Source: Gemmatimonadota bacterium
Lineage (GTDB): Bacteria; Gemmatimonadota; Gemmatimonadetes; Gemmatimonadales; Gemmatimonadaceae
Direction of reading: 5' to 3'
DNA: 32,020 nucleotides
NCBI GenBank assembly: GCA_028287345.1
Contig: JAQBPV010000203.1
Location: 1-32,020 of the forward strand
Positions 1 through 9,556 of this stretch are shown one piece after another. A model generated the notes under the pieces. The model had not been told where the DNA came from. It saw only the letters and a list, made by a program, of their open reading frames with translations, and did no database searches. Numbering within the stretch: the stretch's first letter is position 1; each line of letters opens with the position of its first letter. The translations under genes were made by a program, and so were the position numbers.

Positions 1-1031
1 CCTACCTGCTGCTCGACTTCGGCGGACGGAGTGGCAACATCGCCGCCGCGCGTGCAGCCGCTGTCGCTCTGGACCTGAACCACAACGCCACGCTGCAGGA
101 CGTCGCATTGCAGGCCGAGGCCTCGTACTTCAACTATCAGGCGACGCGCAGCCTTCTCGCTGCGGCGCGTCTCGCCCTCGCCGAGGCGGATACGAATCTC
201 GTGTCGGCACAGCAGCGCAACCGCGCGGGCGTCGCCACGATTTCCGATGTCCTCCAGGCCGAAGTGCTGAGGGCACAGGCACAGCTCGACCTCGAGACGG
301 CACAAGGCAACGAACAGATGGCACGCGGCACACTCGCTGTCGCGATGGGACTTCCCGCCAACGGGCGCTTCGAGCTCGCACCGGTGAACGACTCCATGCC
401 GGTGGCCATCACGTCCGCCGGTGTCGACACGCTGATCGATCGCGCGCTCGCGCTGCGTCCCGATCTCGCCGCCGTGCGAGTGCAGATCCAGCAGGCGCAA
501 GCCGAGGTCCGCGTCGCGAAGTCCGCGGAGCGGCCGTCCATCGTGCTGGGTGCGAACGCGGGCAAGACGTTCTCGAACGTCAACAACTTCGCGGGACTCA
601 ACTACGGCATCACGCTCGGCGTGCAGATTCCGATCTTCAATCTCGCTCGCAACTACAACGTCACCGCCGCCGAAGCGCAGGTCGAAGCGGCCGCCGCCAG
701 GGCGTCGCTGCTTCGCATTCAAGTGGGCCAGCAGGTGTACACCGCCTACTATCAGCTCCAGACGGCAACGCAACGCGTCCGGACGTCCGACGTGTTGCTC
801 TCGAGCGCGACGCGAAATGAAGTCGCGGCGCGCGCACGCTATCGCGCTGGTGTGGGGACGATCGTCGATCTCATCACCGCGCAGACGGCGCTCACCAACG
901 CGCGCGCGCAACAGGCTCAGTCGCGATGGGTCTGGGCGACGGCACTTGCACAACTCTCACACGACGTCGGCGTGCTTGGTCCTCGGGGCCAGACTCTTCC
1001 GCTCGGCGACTCCACCGGGGTTCGCCGATGA
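1..1031 (+). CDS. TolC-family outer-membrane efflux channel (5' partial)
   Basis: The frame is open from base 3, so the gene begins upstream of the window; about 342 C-terminal residues are present. The visible product starts with the typical LLLDFGGR stretch and then shows long Ala/Gln-rich amphipathic helices, a mid-protein junction around LRPDLAAVRVQIQQA, and a second helical repeat with RYRAGVGTIVDLITAQTAL. These are hallmarks of the duplicated TolC/OprM channel domain. Members form a trimeric outer-membrane beta-barrel with a periplasmic helical tunnel and serve as the exit duct of RND and type I exporters. The stop TGA overlaps the ATG of the adaptor gene (ATGA), so the two are translationally coupled. 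It might also serve the peptide exporter at 21-26 kb, which has no channel of its own nearby; that is inference. Confidence 0.93.
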   Translation, partial: YLLLDFGGRSGNIAAARAAAVALDLNHNATLQDVALQAEASYFNYQATRSLLAAARLALAEADTNLVSAQQRNRAGVATISDVLQAEVLRAQAQLDLETAQGNEQMARGTLAVAMGLPANGRFELAPVNDSMPVAITSAGVDTLIDRALALRPDLAAVRVQIQQAQAEVRVAKSAERPSIVLGANAGKTFSNVNNFAGLNYGITLGVQIPIFNLARNYNVTAAEAQVEAAAARASLLRIQVGQQVYTAYYQLQTATQRVRTSDVLLSSATRNEVAARARYRAGVGTIVDLITAQTALTNARAQQAQSRWVWATALAQLSHDVGVLGPRGQTLPLGDSTGVRR

Positions 1032-2434
1032 TCCCTCCTCGCTCGTTTCGCCCATCCATGCGCACGACCTCGTTGCGACGCCTGTCCCTCGGCACACTCT
1101 CGCTGCTGGCTCTTTCGTCGGCATGCTCCAAGAAGGCGCCGGAGCGGGCTCGGTCGGCCGTGCCGGTGACCGTCACGCGCGCGAAGGTCGCCGACGTGCC
1201 GTACACCATCGAAGCGAATGGCGTCGTGGTGCCGTTGCAGTCGGCGGCAGTGGCGGCGCAGGTAGCTGGCATCGTGAAGCGCGTCGCCTTCAAGGAAGGC
1301 CAGAACGTCACGCAGGGCCAGGTGCTGTTCGAGATTGATTCGCGCCCATATCAGGCGTCGTATCGGCAGGCGCTTGCTGCGCTCGCGCGCGACCGCGCGA
1401 ACGCCGAGAATGCGCGCAGCGAGTCGCAGCGGTATGCGGGACTCGCGGCGCAGGACTACGTGACGAAGGAGCAGGCCGACCAGCAGCGCGCCAATGCCGC
1501 GGCGACATCGGCGACGGTTGCCGCCGATGAAGCGCTGGTTCAGGCGGCGAAGTTCAATCTCGACAATACGACCATTCGCGCTCCGATCTCGGGACGCACG
1601 GGTGCTCTCTTGGTGAAGGAGGGCAACCTCGTGAACGCCAATGGCGGTACGGCTCTCGTGGTCATCAATCAGGTGAGCCCGATCCTCGTGCGCTTCGCGA
1701 TTCCCGCGACGCAGTTGCCGTTGCTTCAACGCTACGGCACCGCGGGCGGACTCGCCGTCGTGGCGACGCCCAACTCCGGATCAGGCCAGTCGGTCGATCC
1801 TGGTCCGCAGTCGGTCGGTCTCAACGTGGGACGCAGCGATCCGGGCGCGTCGTCGCAGAATGGCCCGCCGGGTGATGGTACGCAGACTGGCGGACGCGGG
1901 CAGTCGCCGTCCTCGCAGCTCGCGACCCTCGTGAGCGCTGAGAACGGAACGCTGTCGTTCATCGACAATGCGGTGGATACCACGACCGGGACCGTACTCC
2001 TCAAGGCGTCGTTCCCGAATCCGAATCAGCGGCTGTGGGCAGGCGAGTTCGTGTCGACGCAGCTGCGGCTGTTCGTCGAGCAGAATGCGCTCGTGGTGCC
2101 CACGCAGGCAGTCGTGACTGGACAGACAGGGTCGTACGTCTACGTCATCAGCGACAGCAGCACCGCGGTTCAGAAACCGGTGACCGTCGAGCGCACAGCG
2201 GGCTCGCTGTCGATCATCGCGTCGGGCATCAAGACGGGCGATCAGGTGGTGACGGAAGGCCAGTCGCGACTGACGCCGAATGCGAAGGTCTCGATCATGA
2301 CGGCGCAGGGCACTCCCGTTGGCGGTCGCGGCGCGAATGGGCGACGCGGCGCCGGTGCAGGTGGCGCGGCCGGAGCGACGACAGGCGATTCGTCGGCGAA
2401 GAAGGCGGGCCGCGGAGGTGCAGGCCGACCATGA
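1028..2434 (+). CDS. RND efflux periplasmic adaptor (membrane fusion protein)
   Basis: This 468-aa adaptor links an RND pump to the TolC-type channel encoded just upstream. I chose the ATG overlapping the previous stop; a second ATG at 1058 would give an equally good signal peptide (MRTTSLRR, then Leu-rich). A Cys follows the hydrophobic stretch (LALSSAC), suggesting a lipoprotein with a weak lipobox. The order is the family norm: barrel-sandwich half-motif (VAAQVAGIVKRVAFKEGQNV), alpha-hairpin, second lipoyl half (TTIRAPISGRTGALLVKEGN), beta-barrel, membrane-proximal domain. Two oddities are a Gly/Ser/Pro/Gln-rich insert of about 50 residues (roughly 247-296) inside the beta-barrel region and a Gly/Ala/Arg-rich tail from about residue 426. 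The stop overlaps the ATG of the next gene. Confidence 0.93.
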   Translation: MIPPRSFRPSMRTTSLRRLSLGTLSLLALSSACSKKAPERARSAVPVTVTRAKVADVPYTIEANGVVVPLQSAAVAAQVAGIVKRVAFKEGQNVTQGQVLFEIDSRPYQASYRQALAALARDRANAENARSESQRYAGLAAQDYVTKEQADQQRANAAATSATVAADEALVQAAKFNLDNTTIRAPISGRTGALLVKEGNLVNANGGTALVVINQVSPILVRFAIPATQLPLLQRYGTAGGLAVVATPNSGSGQSVDPGPQSVGLNVGRSDPGASSQNGPPGDGTQTGGRGQSPSSQLATLVSAENGTLSFIDNAVDTTTGTVLLKASFPNPNQRLWAGEFVSTQLRLFVEQNALVVPTQAVVTGQTGSYVYVISDSSTAVQKPVTVERTAGSLSIIASGIKTGDQVVTEGQSRLTPNAKVSIMTAQGTPVGGRGANGRRGAGAGGAAGATTGDSSAKKAGRGGAGRP

Positions 2435-5400
2435 ACTTCACTGGGGTGTTCATCCGCCGGCCGGTGATGACGACGCTTCTCATGGCCGCCATCCTCGTCT
2501 TCGGCATTGCGTCGTATCGCAAGCTCACCGTCAGCGACCTGCCGGCGGTGGACTACCCGACGATCAACGTCAGCGCCAACCTCCCGGGCGCGAGCCCGGA
2601 AACGATGGCCGCGACGGTCGCGACGCCGCTCGAGAAGGCATTCTCCGCCATTGCCGGCATCGACAACATCACGTCGAGCAGTGGCATCGGGAACACGAAC
2701 GTCACGCTGCAGTTCTCTCCTGATCGCAACATCGATGCGGCCGCACAGGACGTGAACGCAGCGATCTCCGGCGCGCTGGCGTTTCTGCCATCGACGATCA
2801 TCCCGCCATCGTACCGCAAGCAGAATCCCGCCGCGTCGCCGATTCTCTTCTTCGCCCTGACGTCGAGCTCGATGTCGCTCACCGACGTCGACGAAGTGGC
2901 GGAGACGGCAATCGCGCAGCGATTGTCCCAGGTCGAAGGCGTGTCCCAGGTGAACGTGTTCGGCTCGGCGAAGTATGCCGTGCGCGTCGAGCTCGATCCG
3001 GCGCAGCTCACCACGCGTGGCCTGAGTGTGAGCGACATCGCCACCGCGGTGCGCAACAACAACGTCATCCTTCCCACCGGTGTGCTCTACGGTAAGGATC
3101 GGACGCTCACCATCCAGGCTACCGGCCAGCTCTCGGACGCCGATCAATTCCGCTCGATGGTCGTCGCCAACCGCAACGGCGCGCCGGTGCATCTCAGCGA
3201 TTTGGGCAACGTCAAGGACGACGTCCAGAACAACAAGAACGCGAGCTGGTACAATGGCGATCGTGCCATCGTGCTGGCCGTCATGCGTCAGCCGGGCACG
3301 AACACCGTGGCCGTGGCCGATCGCGTCAAGGCGGCACTCGAGGAGATCAAGCCGACGCTGCCGCCGTCGATCAACATCATCACGCGCTACGATCGCTCCA
3401 TCGGCATCCGCGATTCCGTCAACGACGTGAAGCACTCGCTGATCATCGCGCTGGTGCTCGTGGTGCTCGTGATCTTCATCTTCCTGCGCAATCTCACCGC
3501 GACGGCCATTCCGAGCCTCACGCTGCCGATGGCGATCGTCGGCACGTTCTCGGTGATGTACGCGCTGGACTTCAGCATCGACAACCTGTCGTTGATGGCA
3601 CTCACGCTCGCTGTGGGCTTCGTCGTCGATGACGCGATCGTGATGCTCGAGAACATCGTGCGCCACATCGAGATGGGGCAGACGCCGGAACAGGCCGCGC
3701 TCGATGGCGCCGAAGAGGTGGGCTTCACCATCCTCTCGATGACGCTGTCGCTCGCGGCCGTGTTCATCCCGCTCATTTTCATGGGCGGCATCATTGGACG
3801 GCTGTTCCGCGAGTTCGCCATTACGATTGGCGCGGCGATCCTCGTGTCGGGCTTCGTGTCACTCACGTTGACGCCGATGCTGTGCGCGCGCTTTCTCAAG
3901 TCGCACAAGGGTGAGACGCACGGCCGGATGTACAACATGTTCGAGCGTGCGTTCGACAAGCTGCTGCGCGGTTACGAGCGCTCCCTCGGCTGGGCCATGC
4001 GCCGTCGCCCGCTCACTCTCGTCTTCTCGGCGGTGATTCTGTTCTTCACCGGGTTCCTCTTCACCATCGTGCCGAAGGGATTGTTTCCCAGCGACGATAC
4101 TGGACTGCTCAACGGAACCACGGAGGCGGCGCAGGGCACGGCATTCCCCGAGATGGTGCGGCTGCAATTGCTCGTGAATGCGGCGCTCGTGAAGGACAGC
4201 AACGTGGCCGGCTACATGTCGTCGGTGAACGGTGGCAGCCGCGGAGATCTCAACATCATTCTCAAGCCCGCCGGCCAACGCCCATCAGCCGACGTGATGG
4301 TACAGCAGCTCACCCGTCGCCTCAACAACATTCCGGGTGTGCAGGTGTTCATCCAGAATCCACCGAGCATCCGCATCGGCGGGCGCGGGTCGAAGACGCT
4401 GTATCAGTACACCATCCAGGGACTCGACGTACAAAACCTGTACACCGCGGCGCAGAGGCTGGCCACCGCCATGCGCTCGCTGCCGCTCGTCACCGACGTC
4501 ACGAGCGACCTGCAGAACAGGAATCCGATCGTCACCGTCAAGATCGATCGCAATCGCGCCGCGATGCTCGGCGTGACGCCGCTGGCGATCATGCGAACGT
4601 TGGCCAGTGCGTTCAGCGAGCAGCAGGCATCGACGATCTACACGCCGACGAACGAGTACTGGGTGCTCATCCAGATCCGCCCGGAGGATCAGGCGGACAT
4701 GACGGCCCTCTCGAAGCTCTACATCACGAGTCGCACGGGAAAGCTCGTTCCGCTCTCCGACATCGCGACGTTCACGCGTGGGGTCGGTCCGCAGAGCATC
4801 GCGCACTCGGGTCAGCTCGCGTCCGTGACCATCTCGTTCAACCTCCCGCCGAACGGCGACCTGGGCTCCGCCGTGTCGGCGGTCGAGAAGCTGGCGCAGC
4901 AGAACCTGCCCGCCACGATGACCGCGAATTTCTCCGGCACGGCGCAGGCGTTCCAGGATTCTCAGGCGGGACTCGGCATCCTGCTGCTCATCACCGTCTT
5001 CATCATCTATATCATCCTCGGGATCCTGTACGAAAGCTTCATCCACCCGATCACGATTCTCACCGGCCTGCCGTTCGCGGCATTCGGAGCGTTGCTGGCG
5101 CTTTACGTCACGGGCCAGCAGCTGGATGTCTACGGATACGTCGGCGTCATCATGCTCATCGGCATCGTGAAGAAGAACGCGATCATGATGATCGACTTCG
5201 CGGTCGAGGCAGAGCGTGCGGGACATACGACGCCTGCCGAGGCGATCGTGAAGGCGGCAAGTGTGCGCTTCCGGCCGATCATGATGACGACCGTGGCCGC
5301 GATCGTCGGAACACTGCCCATCGCCATCGGCATCGGTGCGAGCGCGGCATCACGCCGTCCGCTCGGCATCGCGGTCGTCGGTGGACTCGCCTTCTCGCAG

Positions 5401-5547
5401 GTGGTGACGCTGTTCGTCACACCGGTGTTCTACACCTATCTGGATGACCTGCAGTCGTGGCTCGGACGAGTCTCGAGCAAGCTGCCATGGTCGTCCGATC
5501 ACGAAGCGCCGCCAGCGGACCGACCAACACTCGCCGCCGGCGACTGA
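2431..5547 (+). CDS. RND multidrug efflux inner-membrane pump, first of tandem pair
   Basis: At 1038 aa this is full length for the AcrB/MdtB class (HAE1). I start at the ATG overlapping the adaptor stop, giving MNFTGVFIRRPVMTTLL, the usual cytoplasmic N-terminus and TM1. The proton-relay Asp pair in TM4 is D400-D401 (VGFVVDDAIVMLENI) and the TM10 Lys lies in GIVKKNAIMMIDF around residue 915, so it should be an active H+ antiporter. Two large periplasmic porter loops are present. Another RND gene follows after 10 bp, as in mdtBC where the two subunits form a heterotrimer; whether these two do so cannot be read from sequence. The substrate is unknown. Confidence 0.96.
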   Translation: MNFTGVFIRRPVMTTLLMAAILVFGIASYRKLTVSDLPAVDYPTINVSANLPGASPETMAATVATPLEKAFSAIAGIDNITSSSGIGNTNVTLQFSPDRNIDAAAQDVNAAISGALAFLPSTIIPPSYRKQNPAASPILFFALTSSSMSLTDVDEVAETAIAQRLSQVEGVSQVNVFGSAKYAVRVELDPAQLTTRGLSVSDIATAVRNNNVILPTGVLYGKDRTLTIQATGQLSDADQFRSMVVANRNGAPVHLSDLGNVKDDVQNNKNASWYNGDRAIVLAVMRQPGTNTVAVADRVKAALEEIKPTLPPSINIITRYDRSIGIRDSVNDVKHSLIIALVLVVLVIFIFLRNLTATAIPSLTLPMAIVGTFSVMYALDFSIDNLSLMALTLAVGFVVDDAIVMLENIVRHIEMGQTPEQAALDGAEEVGFTILSMTLSLAAVFIPLIFMGGIIGRLFREFAITIGAAILVSGFVSLTLTPMLCARFLKSHKGETHGRMYNMFERAFDKLLRGYERSLGWAMRRRPLTLVFSAVILFFTGFLFTIVPKGLFPSDDTGLLNGTTEAAQGTAFPEMVRLQLLVNAALVKDSNVAGYMSSVNGGSRGDLNIILKPAGQRPSADVMVQQLTRRLNNIPGVQVFIQNPPSIRIGGRGSKTLYQYTIQGLDVQNLYTAAQRLATAMRSLPLVTDVTSDLQNRNPIVTVKIDRNRAAMLGVTPLAIMRTLASAFSEQQASTIYTPTNEYWVLIQIRPEDQADMTALSKLYITSRTGKLVPLSDIATFTRGVGPQSIAHSGQLASVTISFNLPPNGDLGSAVSAVEKLAQQNLPATMTANFSGTAQAFQDSQAGLGILLLITVFIIYIILGILYESFIHPITILTGLPFAAFGALLALYVTGQQLDVYGYVGVIMLIGIVKKNAIMMIDFAVEAERAGHTTPAEAIVKAASVRFRPIMMTTVAAIVGTLPIAIGIGASAASRRPLGIAVVGGLAFSQVVTLFVTPVFYTYLDDLQSWLGRVSSKLPWSSDHEAPPADRPTLAAGD

Positions 5548-5557
5548 CGAGAATCGC

Positions 5558-8500
5558 ATGACTATCACGACCCTGTTCATCAAGCGTCCGATCATGACCA
5601 CACTGGTCATGGTGGCGATTCTCTTCTTCGGCATCGTCGCCTATCGGCAGCTGCCGGTGAGCGACCTGCCCAACGTCGACTTCCCGACGATCACCGTCAC
5701 TGCCGTGCTGCCGGGCGCGAGTCCCGCGACGATGGCGGCCACGGTGGCCACGCCGTTGGAGAAGCAGTTCTCCACCATCGCCGGCATCGACAACATGACG
5801 TCGACGTCGAGCCTCGGTCAGACGCAGATCGTCATCCAGTTCTCACTCGATCGCGACATCGACGCCGCGGCGCAGGACGTTCAGGCGTCCATCACGCAGA
5901 CGTTGCGCGGACTGCCTCAGGGCATTCTTCCGCCATCCTATCAGAAGACGAATCCCGCCGGCGCACCAATCCTCACACTCGCGCTGACATCGGATCAGGT
6001 GCCGCTCTCGCGGCTCGACGAGTATGCGCAGACGACCATCGCACAACGGCTCTCGACAGTCGGTGGCGTGGCGCAGGTGCTCGTCTTCGGCGCACAGAAG
6101 TACGCTGTACGCGTACAGCTCGATCCCTCGCAGCTCGCCACGCGCAACCTCGCGCTCGAGGATGTGGCCACCGCCATTTCCAGCCAGAACGTCAACTTGC
6201 CGACGGGCGTGTTGAACGGTCCGCGCATGTCGCTCACGGTGCAGGCCAGCGGCCAGCTCCAGTCCGCCGATGAGTTCCGCGACCTCATCGTCGCGTATCG
6301 CAACGGCGCGCCGGTGCACTTGAGCGAAATCGGCCGCGTCACCGACGACGTGCAGAACAACAAGACCGCCAGCTGGTATGGCACCTCGCGCTCGATCGTC
6401 CTCGCGATTCAACGCCAGCCGGGCACCAACACCGTCGCGGTGGCCGATCGCGTGAAGGCCGCACTCGCGAAGGTGCAGGGCGACATTCCGCCCTCCGTGA
6501 AGGTATCCGTGCTGTACGACCGGTCGATCAGCATCCAGGAGTCGGTACACGACGTCACGTTCACGCTCGAGCTCACGCTCGTGCTCGTCGTGCTCGTCAT
6601 CTTCCTGTTCCTGCGCAACGTCTCGGCCACCATCATCCCGAGCCTCGCGCTGCCGATGTCCATCATCGGCACGTTCTCGGTGATGTACCTGCTGAACTAC
6701 AGCCTCGACAACCTGTCGCTGATGGCGCTCACGCTCGCCGTCGGTTTCGTGGTCGACGACGCGATCGTGATGCTCGAGAACATCGTGCGACATCTCGAGA
6801 TGGGAAAGACCCGCATGCAGGCCGCGCTCGACGGCGCCGCGGAGGTCGGCTTCACGATCCTCTCGATGACGTTCTCGCTCGCCGCCGTGTTCATCCCGAT
6901 CCTCTTCATGGGCGGCATCATCGGCAAGCTGTTCCACGAGTTCGCCGTCACCATCGGTGTCGCGATTCTCGTGTCGGGTGTCGTGTCGTTGACGCTTACG
7001 CCGATGCTCTGCAGCCGCTTCCTGCGCTCGTCGCACGGCAAGAAGCAGGGGCGTTTCTACGAGGCCACCGAGCGCTTCTACGAACGCTGGCTGCACGGCT
7101 ACGAACGCAGTCTCGCGTGGGTCATGGCACGCCGGCGCATGACGATGATCTTCTCACTGGTGATCCTCGTCCTCACCGGCGTGCTGTTCATGATCGCGCC
7201 GAAGGGATTGTTCCCCACCGACGACACCGGACAACTTCTCGCCACCACCGAGGCGGCAGAGGGCGTGTCGTTCGACGCGCTCATCGAGCATCAGCAGCGC
7301 ATCGCGGCGCAGATCGCGAAGGATCCGGACGTTCGCTCTGTCACGTCGGCTATCGGCACCACGGCCGCGGCGAACCAGGGCCAGCTCACGATCGACCTCG
7401 TGCCGCTCGCCGACCGCAAGCGCAGCGCACAGGAAGTCGCGCGCGATCTGCAGAAGTCCGCACTCGACGTCGGCGGCATCGCCCTCTTCATCCAGAATCC
7501 TCCCGCGATCTCCATCGGCGGCCTCGCGTCGAAGAGCCTGTATCAGTACACGCTCCTCGCGGGCGACCTCAATCTCCTCAACAGCACCGCGCGGCAACTC
7601 GAAACGCGACTGCGCCAGCTGCCCTCGCTCGCCAACGTCACGAGCGATCTGCTCATTGAAAACCCGCAGGTCACCGTCGACATCGATCGCGAGCAGGCGG
7701 GCCAGCTCGGCGTGTCGGCGGCAGAGATCGAGAACACGCTGTACGACGCGTACGGCCAGAAGCAGGTGTCGACCATCTACACGTCGACCAACAACTACTG
7801 GGTCGTGATGGAGCTCCTGCCCGAATACCAGCAGGACGTCGAATCGCTCGGCAAACTATGGGTTCGGTCCACTCAAGGGAAAGTTGTTCCGCTCAGCGCC
7901 GTCGCGAAGTTCAACATCGGTGTGGGACCTGTGACGGTGAACCACTCGGGCCAGTTGCCCTCGGTCACCATCTCCTTCGACCTGGCGCCCGGCGTGTCAC
8001 TCGGGGCCGCACTCGCCGACGTGGAGAAGGAAGCCACTCAGATTCTACCAGCCACCGTCGTTGGAAGCTTTGCCGGCACCGCCGAGGCGTTCCTTTCGAC
8101 GCAGCAGGGACTCGTCGTCCTGCTCATTCTCGCCGTCTTCGTCATCTACGTCATCCTCGGCGTGTTGTACGAGAGCTTCATCCATCCCATCACGATCCTC
8201 TCGGGACTGCCCTTCGCGGCGTTCGGTGCGCTCGTCACGCTGATGATCTTCAATCTCGATCTCGACGTGTATGGCTTCGTCGGGATGATCATGCTCATCG
8301 GCATCGTGGAGAAAAACGCGATCATGATGATCGACTTCGCGCTCGATGTTCAACGCGCGGAGAATCGCGAGCCGGCAGCGGCGATCGTCGAGGCTGCGAG
8401 CGTCCGCTTCCGTCCGATCATGATGACGACGATGGCCGCGCTCATGGGCGCACTCCCTATCGCAATCGGTTGGGGCGCTGGCGCGGCGAGCCGTCGACCA

Positions 8501-8668
8501 CTCGGCGTCGCTGTCGTCGGTGGCCTGGCGTTCTCACAGCTCGTCACGCTGTACGTGACGCCGGTGTTCTACACGTACCTCGACGAGGCGCAGAGCTGGG
8601 TTGGACGTAAGGGCTGGCGCCGAGACAAGGCGAGTGCTCCAGAGATGGCTCCGTCGGCGGGCGATTGA
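5558..8668 (+). CDS. RND multidrug efflux inner-membrane pump, second of tandem pair
   Basis: This 1036-aa paralogue of the preceding gene begins MTITTLFIKRPIMTTLV; the long upstream extension in the same frame overlaps the end of the first pump and is not coding. TM4 carries D400-D401 and TM10 has GIVEKNAIMMIDFA with Lys near residue 919, so the proton relay is intact here too. The two pumps clearly arose by duplication and are similar along their whole length, with most divergence in the periplasmic porter parts (about residues 560-850). This is the last gene of the TolC-adaptor-RND-RND operon. A nested hairpin at 8691-8809 follows the stop by 22 bp and may end transcription. Confidence 0.96.
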   Translation: MTITTLFIKRPIMTTLVMVAILFFGIVAYRQLPVSDLPNVDFPTITVTAVLPGASPATMAATVATPLEKQFSTIAGIDNMTSTSSLGQTQIVIQFSLDRDIDAAAQDVQASITQTLRGLPQGILPPSYQKTNPAGAPILTLALTSDQVPLSRLDEYAQTTIAQRLSTVGGVAQVLVFGAQKYAVRVQLDPSQLATRNLALEDVATAISSQNVNLPTGVLNGPRMSLTVQASGQLQSADEFRDLIVAYRNGAPVHLSEIGRVTDDVQNNKTASWYGTSRSIVLAIQRQPGTNTVAVADRVKAALAKVQGDIPPSVKVSVLYDRSISIQESVHDVTFTLELTLVLVVLVIFLFLRNVSATIIPSLALPMSIIGTFSVMYLLNYSLDNLSLMALTLAVGFVVDDAIVMLENIVRHLEMGKTRMQAALDGAAEVGFTILSMTFSLAAVFIPILFMGGIIGKLFHEFAVTIGVAILVSGVVSLTLTPMLCSRFLRSSHGKKQGRFYEATERFYERWLHGYERSLAWVMARRRMTMIFSLVILVLTGVLFMIAPKGLFPTDDTGQLLATTEAAEGVSFDALIEHQQRIAAQIAKDPDVRSVTSAIGTTAAANQGQLTIDLVPLADRKRSAQEVARDLQKSALDVGGIALFIQNPPAISIGGLASKSLYQYTLLAGDLNLLNSTARQLETRLRQLPSLANVTSDLLIENPQVTVDIDREQAGQLGVSAAEIENTLYDAYGQKQVSTIYTSTNNYWVVMELLPEYQQDVESLGKLWVRSTQGKVVPLSAVAKFNIGVGPVTVNHSGQLPSVTISFDLAPGVSLGAALADVEKEATQILPATVVGSFAGTAEAFLSTQQGLVVLLILAVFVIYVILGVLYESFIHPITILSGLPFAAFGALVTLMIFNLDLDVYGFVGMIMLIGIVEKNAIMMIDFALDVQRAENREPAAAIVEAASVRFRPIMMTTMAALMGALPIAIGWGAGAASRRPLGVAVVGGLAFSQLVTLYVTPVFYTYLDEAQSWVGRKGWRRDKASAPEMAPSAGD

Positions 8669-8690
8669 ATTTGTCGAAAGAGTCAGAGAT

Positions 8691-8809
8691 CAGGTGCTCA
8701 GGGGACAGCCCCAGTGGTCAGCATTCAGGGGGTCTGGCGATCGGGTGCGATGCACCTCTTGGCCACACCCCCTGACAACTGATCGCTGGAGCTGACCGCT
8801 GAACACCTG
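8691..8809. repeat. Nested imperfect palindrome between convergent genes
   Basis: Four concentric inverted arms are visible. The outer arm is CAGGTGCTCAG (8691-8701) with CTGAACACCTG (8799-8809), 10 of 11 paired. Next is GGTCAGC (8716-8722) with GCTGACC (8791-8797). Then TCAGGGGGTCTGGC (8725-8738) pairs with GCCACACCCCCTGA (8762-8775), one mismatch. The tip is GGTGC (8744-8748) with GCACC (8752-8756) around GAT. It lies between the stops of convergent genes, so a bidirectional terminator is the simplest role; the compound architecture also fits a dispersed REP/MITE-like element. No long T-run follows on either strand. Confidence 0.6.
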
Positions 8810-8847
8810 CTACCTGCTTCCTTGCTGTTCCAGCAGTTCCCAAAAGG

Positions 8848-9549
8848 TCATGCGGCGCGATCGGCCTTCCTTCGCGACAGATCTGATTTCTTCATCGCCC
8901 GACGATAGCGCGCAAACGCTGCCCACGTTCCCATCAGCCACACCAGGCCAATGAGGAATCCGCCGATCATGTCAGTCGGCCAGTGCACCGACAGATAGAC
9001 CCGCGAGTAGGCCGTCAGCAGAATTACCACCACTGTCACGAAGTACGGCCACTTCCATCCATAAATCCGATCCAGAATCAACGACGCCGTGAAGTACAGC
9101 GCGGTCGTCAAAATGAGATGCCCGCTCGGATATGACGCCCACGTCCACATGCCACGCAGCGGAAAAAGCTCTGGCCGCGGACGGTTGAGCAGGTACTTCA
9201 TCGTCGGATTGAGTGAGAGCGAGCCCACCGACACCAGCAGCAGCTGCACCGCGATCAGTCGTTGGTGAAAGCGCAGCCACAGCACCAACGCGATGACGAT
9301 CATCAGTGGCAGCATCGTCAGGTTCGTGCCGAGGTACGGCATCGCCAGCATCAGCTTGTCGAAAACCGTCGGCAGCGGACGATCGTGCATCCACGTCAGC
9401 ATGCCGCGCTCCCACTCGGCGCCGAGCTTCCAGCTGTTGGTGCGCGTGAGTAGGTAGCCGAAGCCGACTCCCGTGAGCCACGCCGCCAGGTATGCGGCCC
9501 CCAACTCGAACGCCAGCCGGACGCGCGGAGTCAACCGCCGCGGCGACAC
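8848..9549 (-). CDS. PAP2-family membrane phosphatase
   Basis: About 233 aa from the GTG at 9549, chosen because it lies just after the stop of the upstream response regulator; a longer reading to 9693 would overlap that gene by 137 bp. The three PAP2 signature motifs are intact: K-X6-RP (KYLLNRPRP), YPSGH, and SR-X5-H-X3-D (SRVYLSVHWPTD). Five or six hydrophobic segments surround them. The family dephosphorylates lipid phosphates such as undecaprenyl pyrophosphate, phosphatidic acid or PGP at the inner membrane. The substrate cannot be told from sequence; recycling of C55-PP is a reasonable guess given the cell-wall genes nearby. The start codon is the least certain part. Confidence 0.85.
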   Translation of the reverse strand: MSPRRLTPRVRLAFELGAAYLAAWLTGVGFGYLLTRTNSWKLGAEWERGMLTWMHDRPLPTVFDKLMLAMPYLGTNLTMLPLMIVIALVLWLRFHQRLIAVQLLLVSVGSLSLNPTMKYLLNRPRPELFPLRGMWTWASYPSGHLILTTALYFTASLILDRIYGWKWPYFVTVVVILLTAYSRVYLSVHWPTDMIGGFLIGLVWLMGTWAAFARYRRAMKKSDLSRRKADRAA

Positions 9550-9556
9550 GTCCCGG

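Noticed and set aside
926..1027. Longer start for the efflux adaptor
   Set aside because: It would overlap the TolC-type gene by 100 bp and displace the signal peptide; the ATGA overlap start at 1028 is better.
2242..3666. 474-codon open frame on the minus strand
   Set aside because: It lies opposite the first RND pump; its product is Arg/His/Asp-rich with no domain, as expected from the complement of a GC-rich gene.
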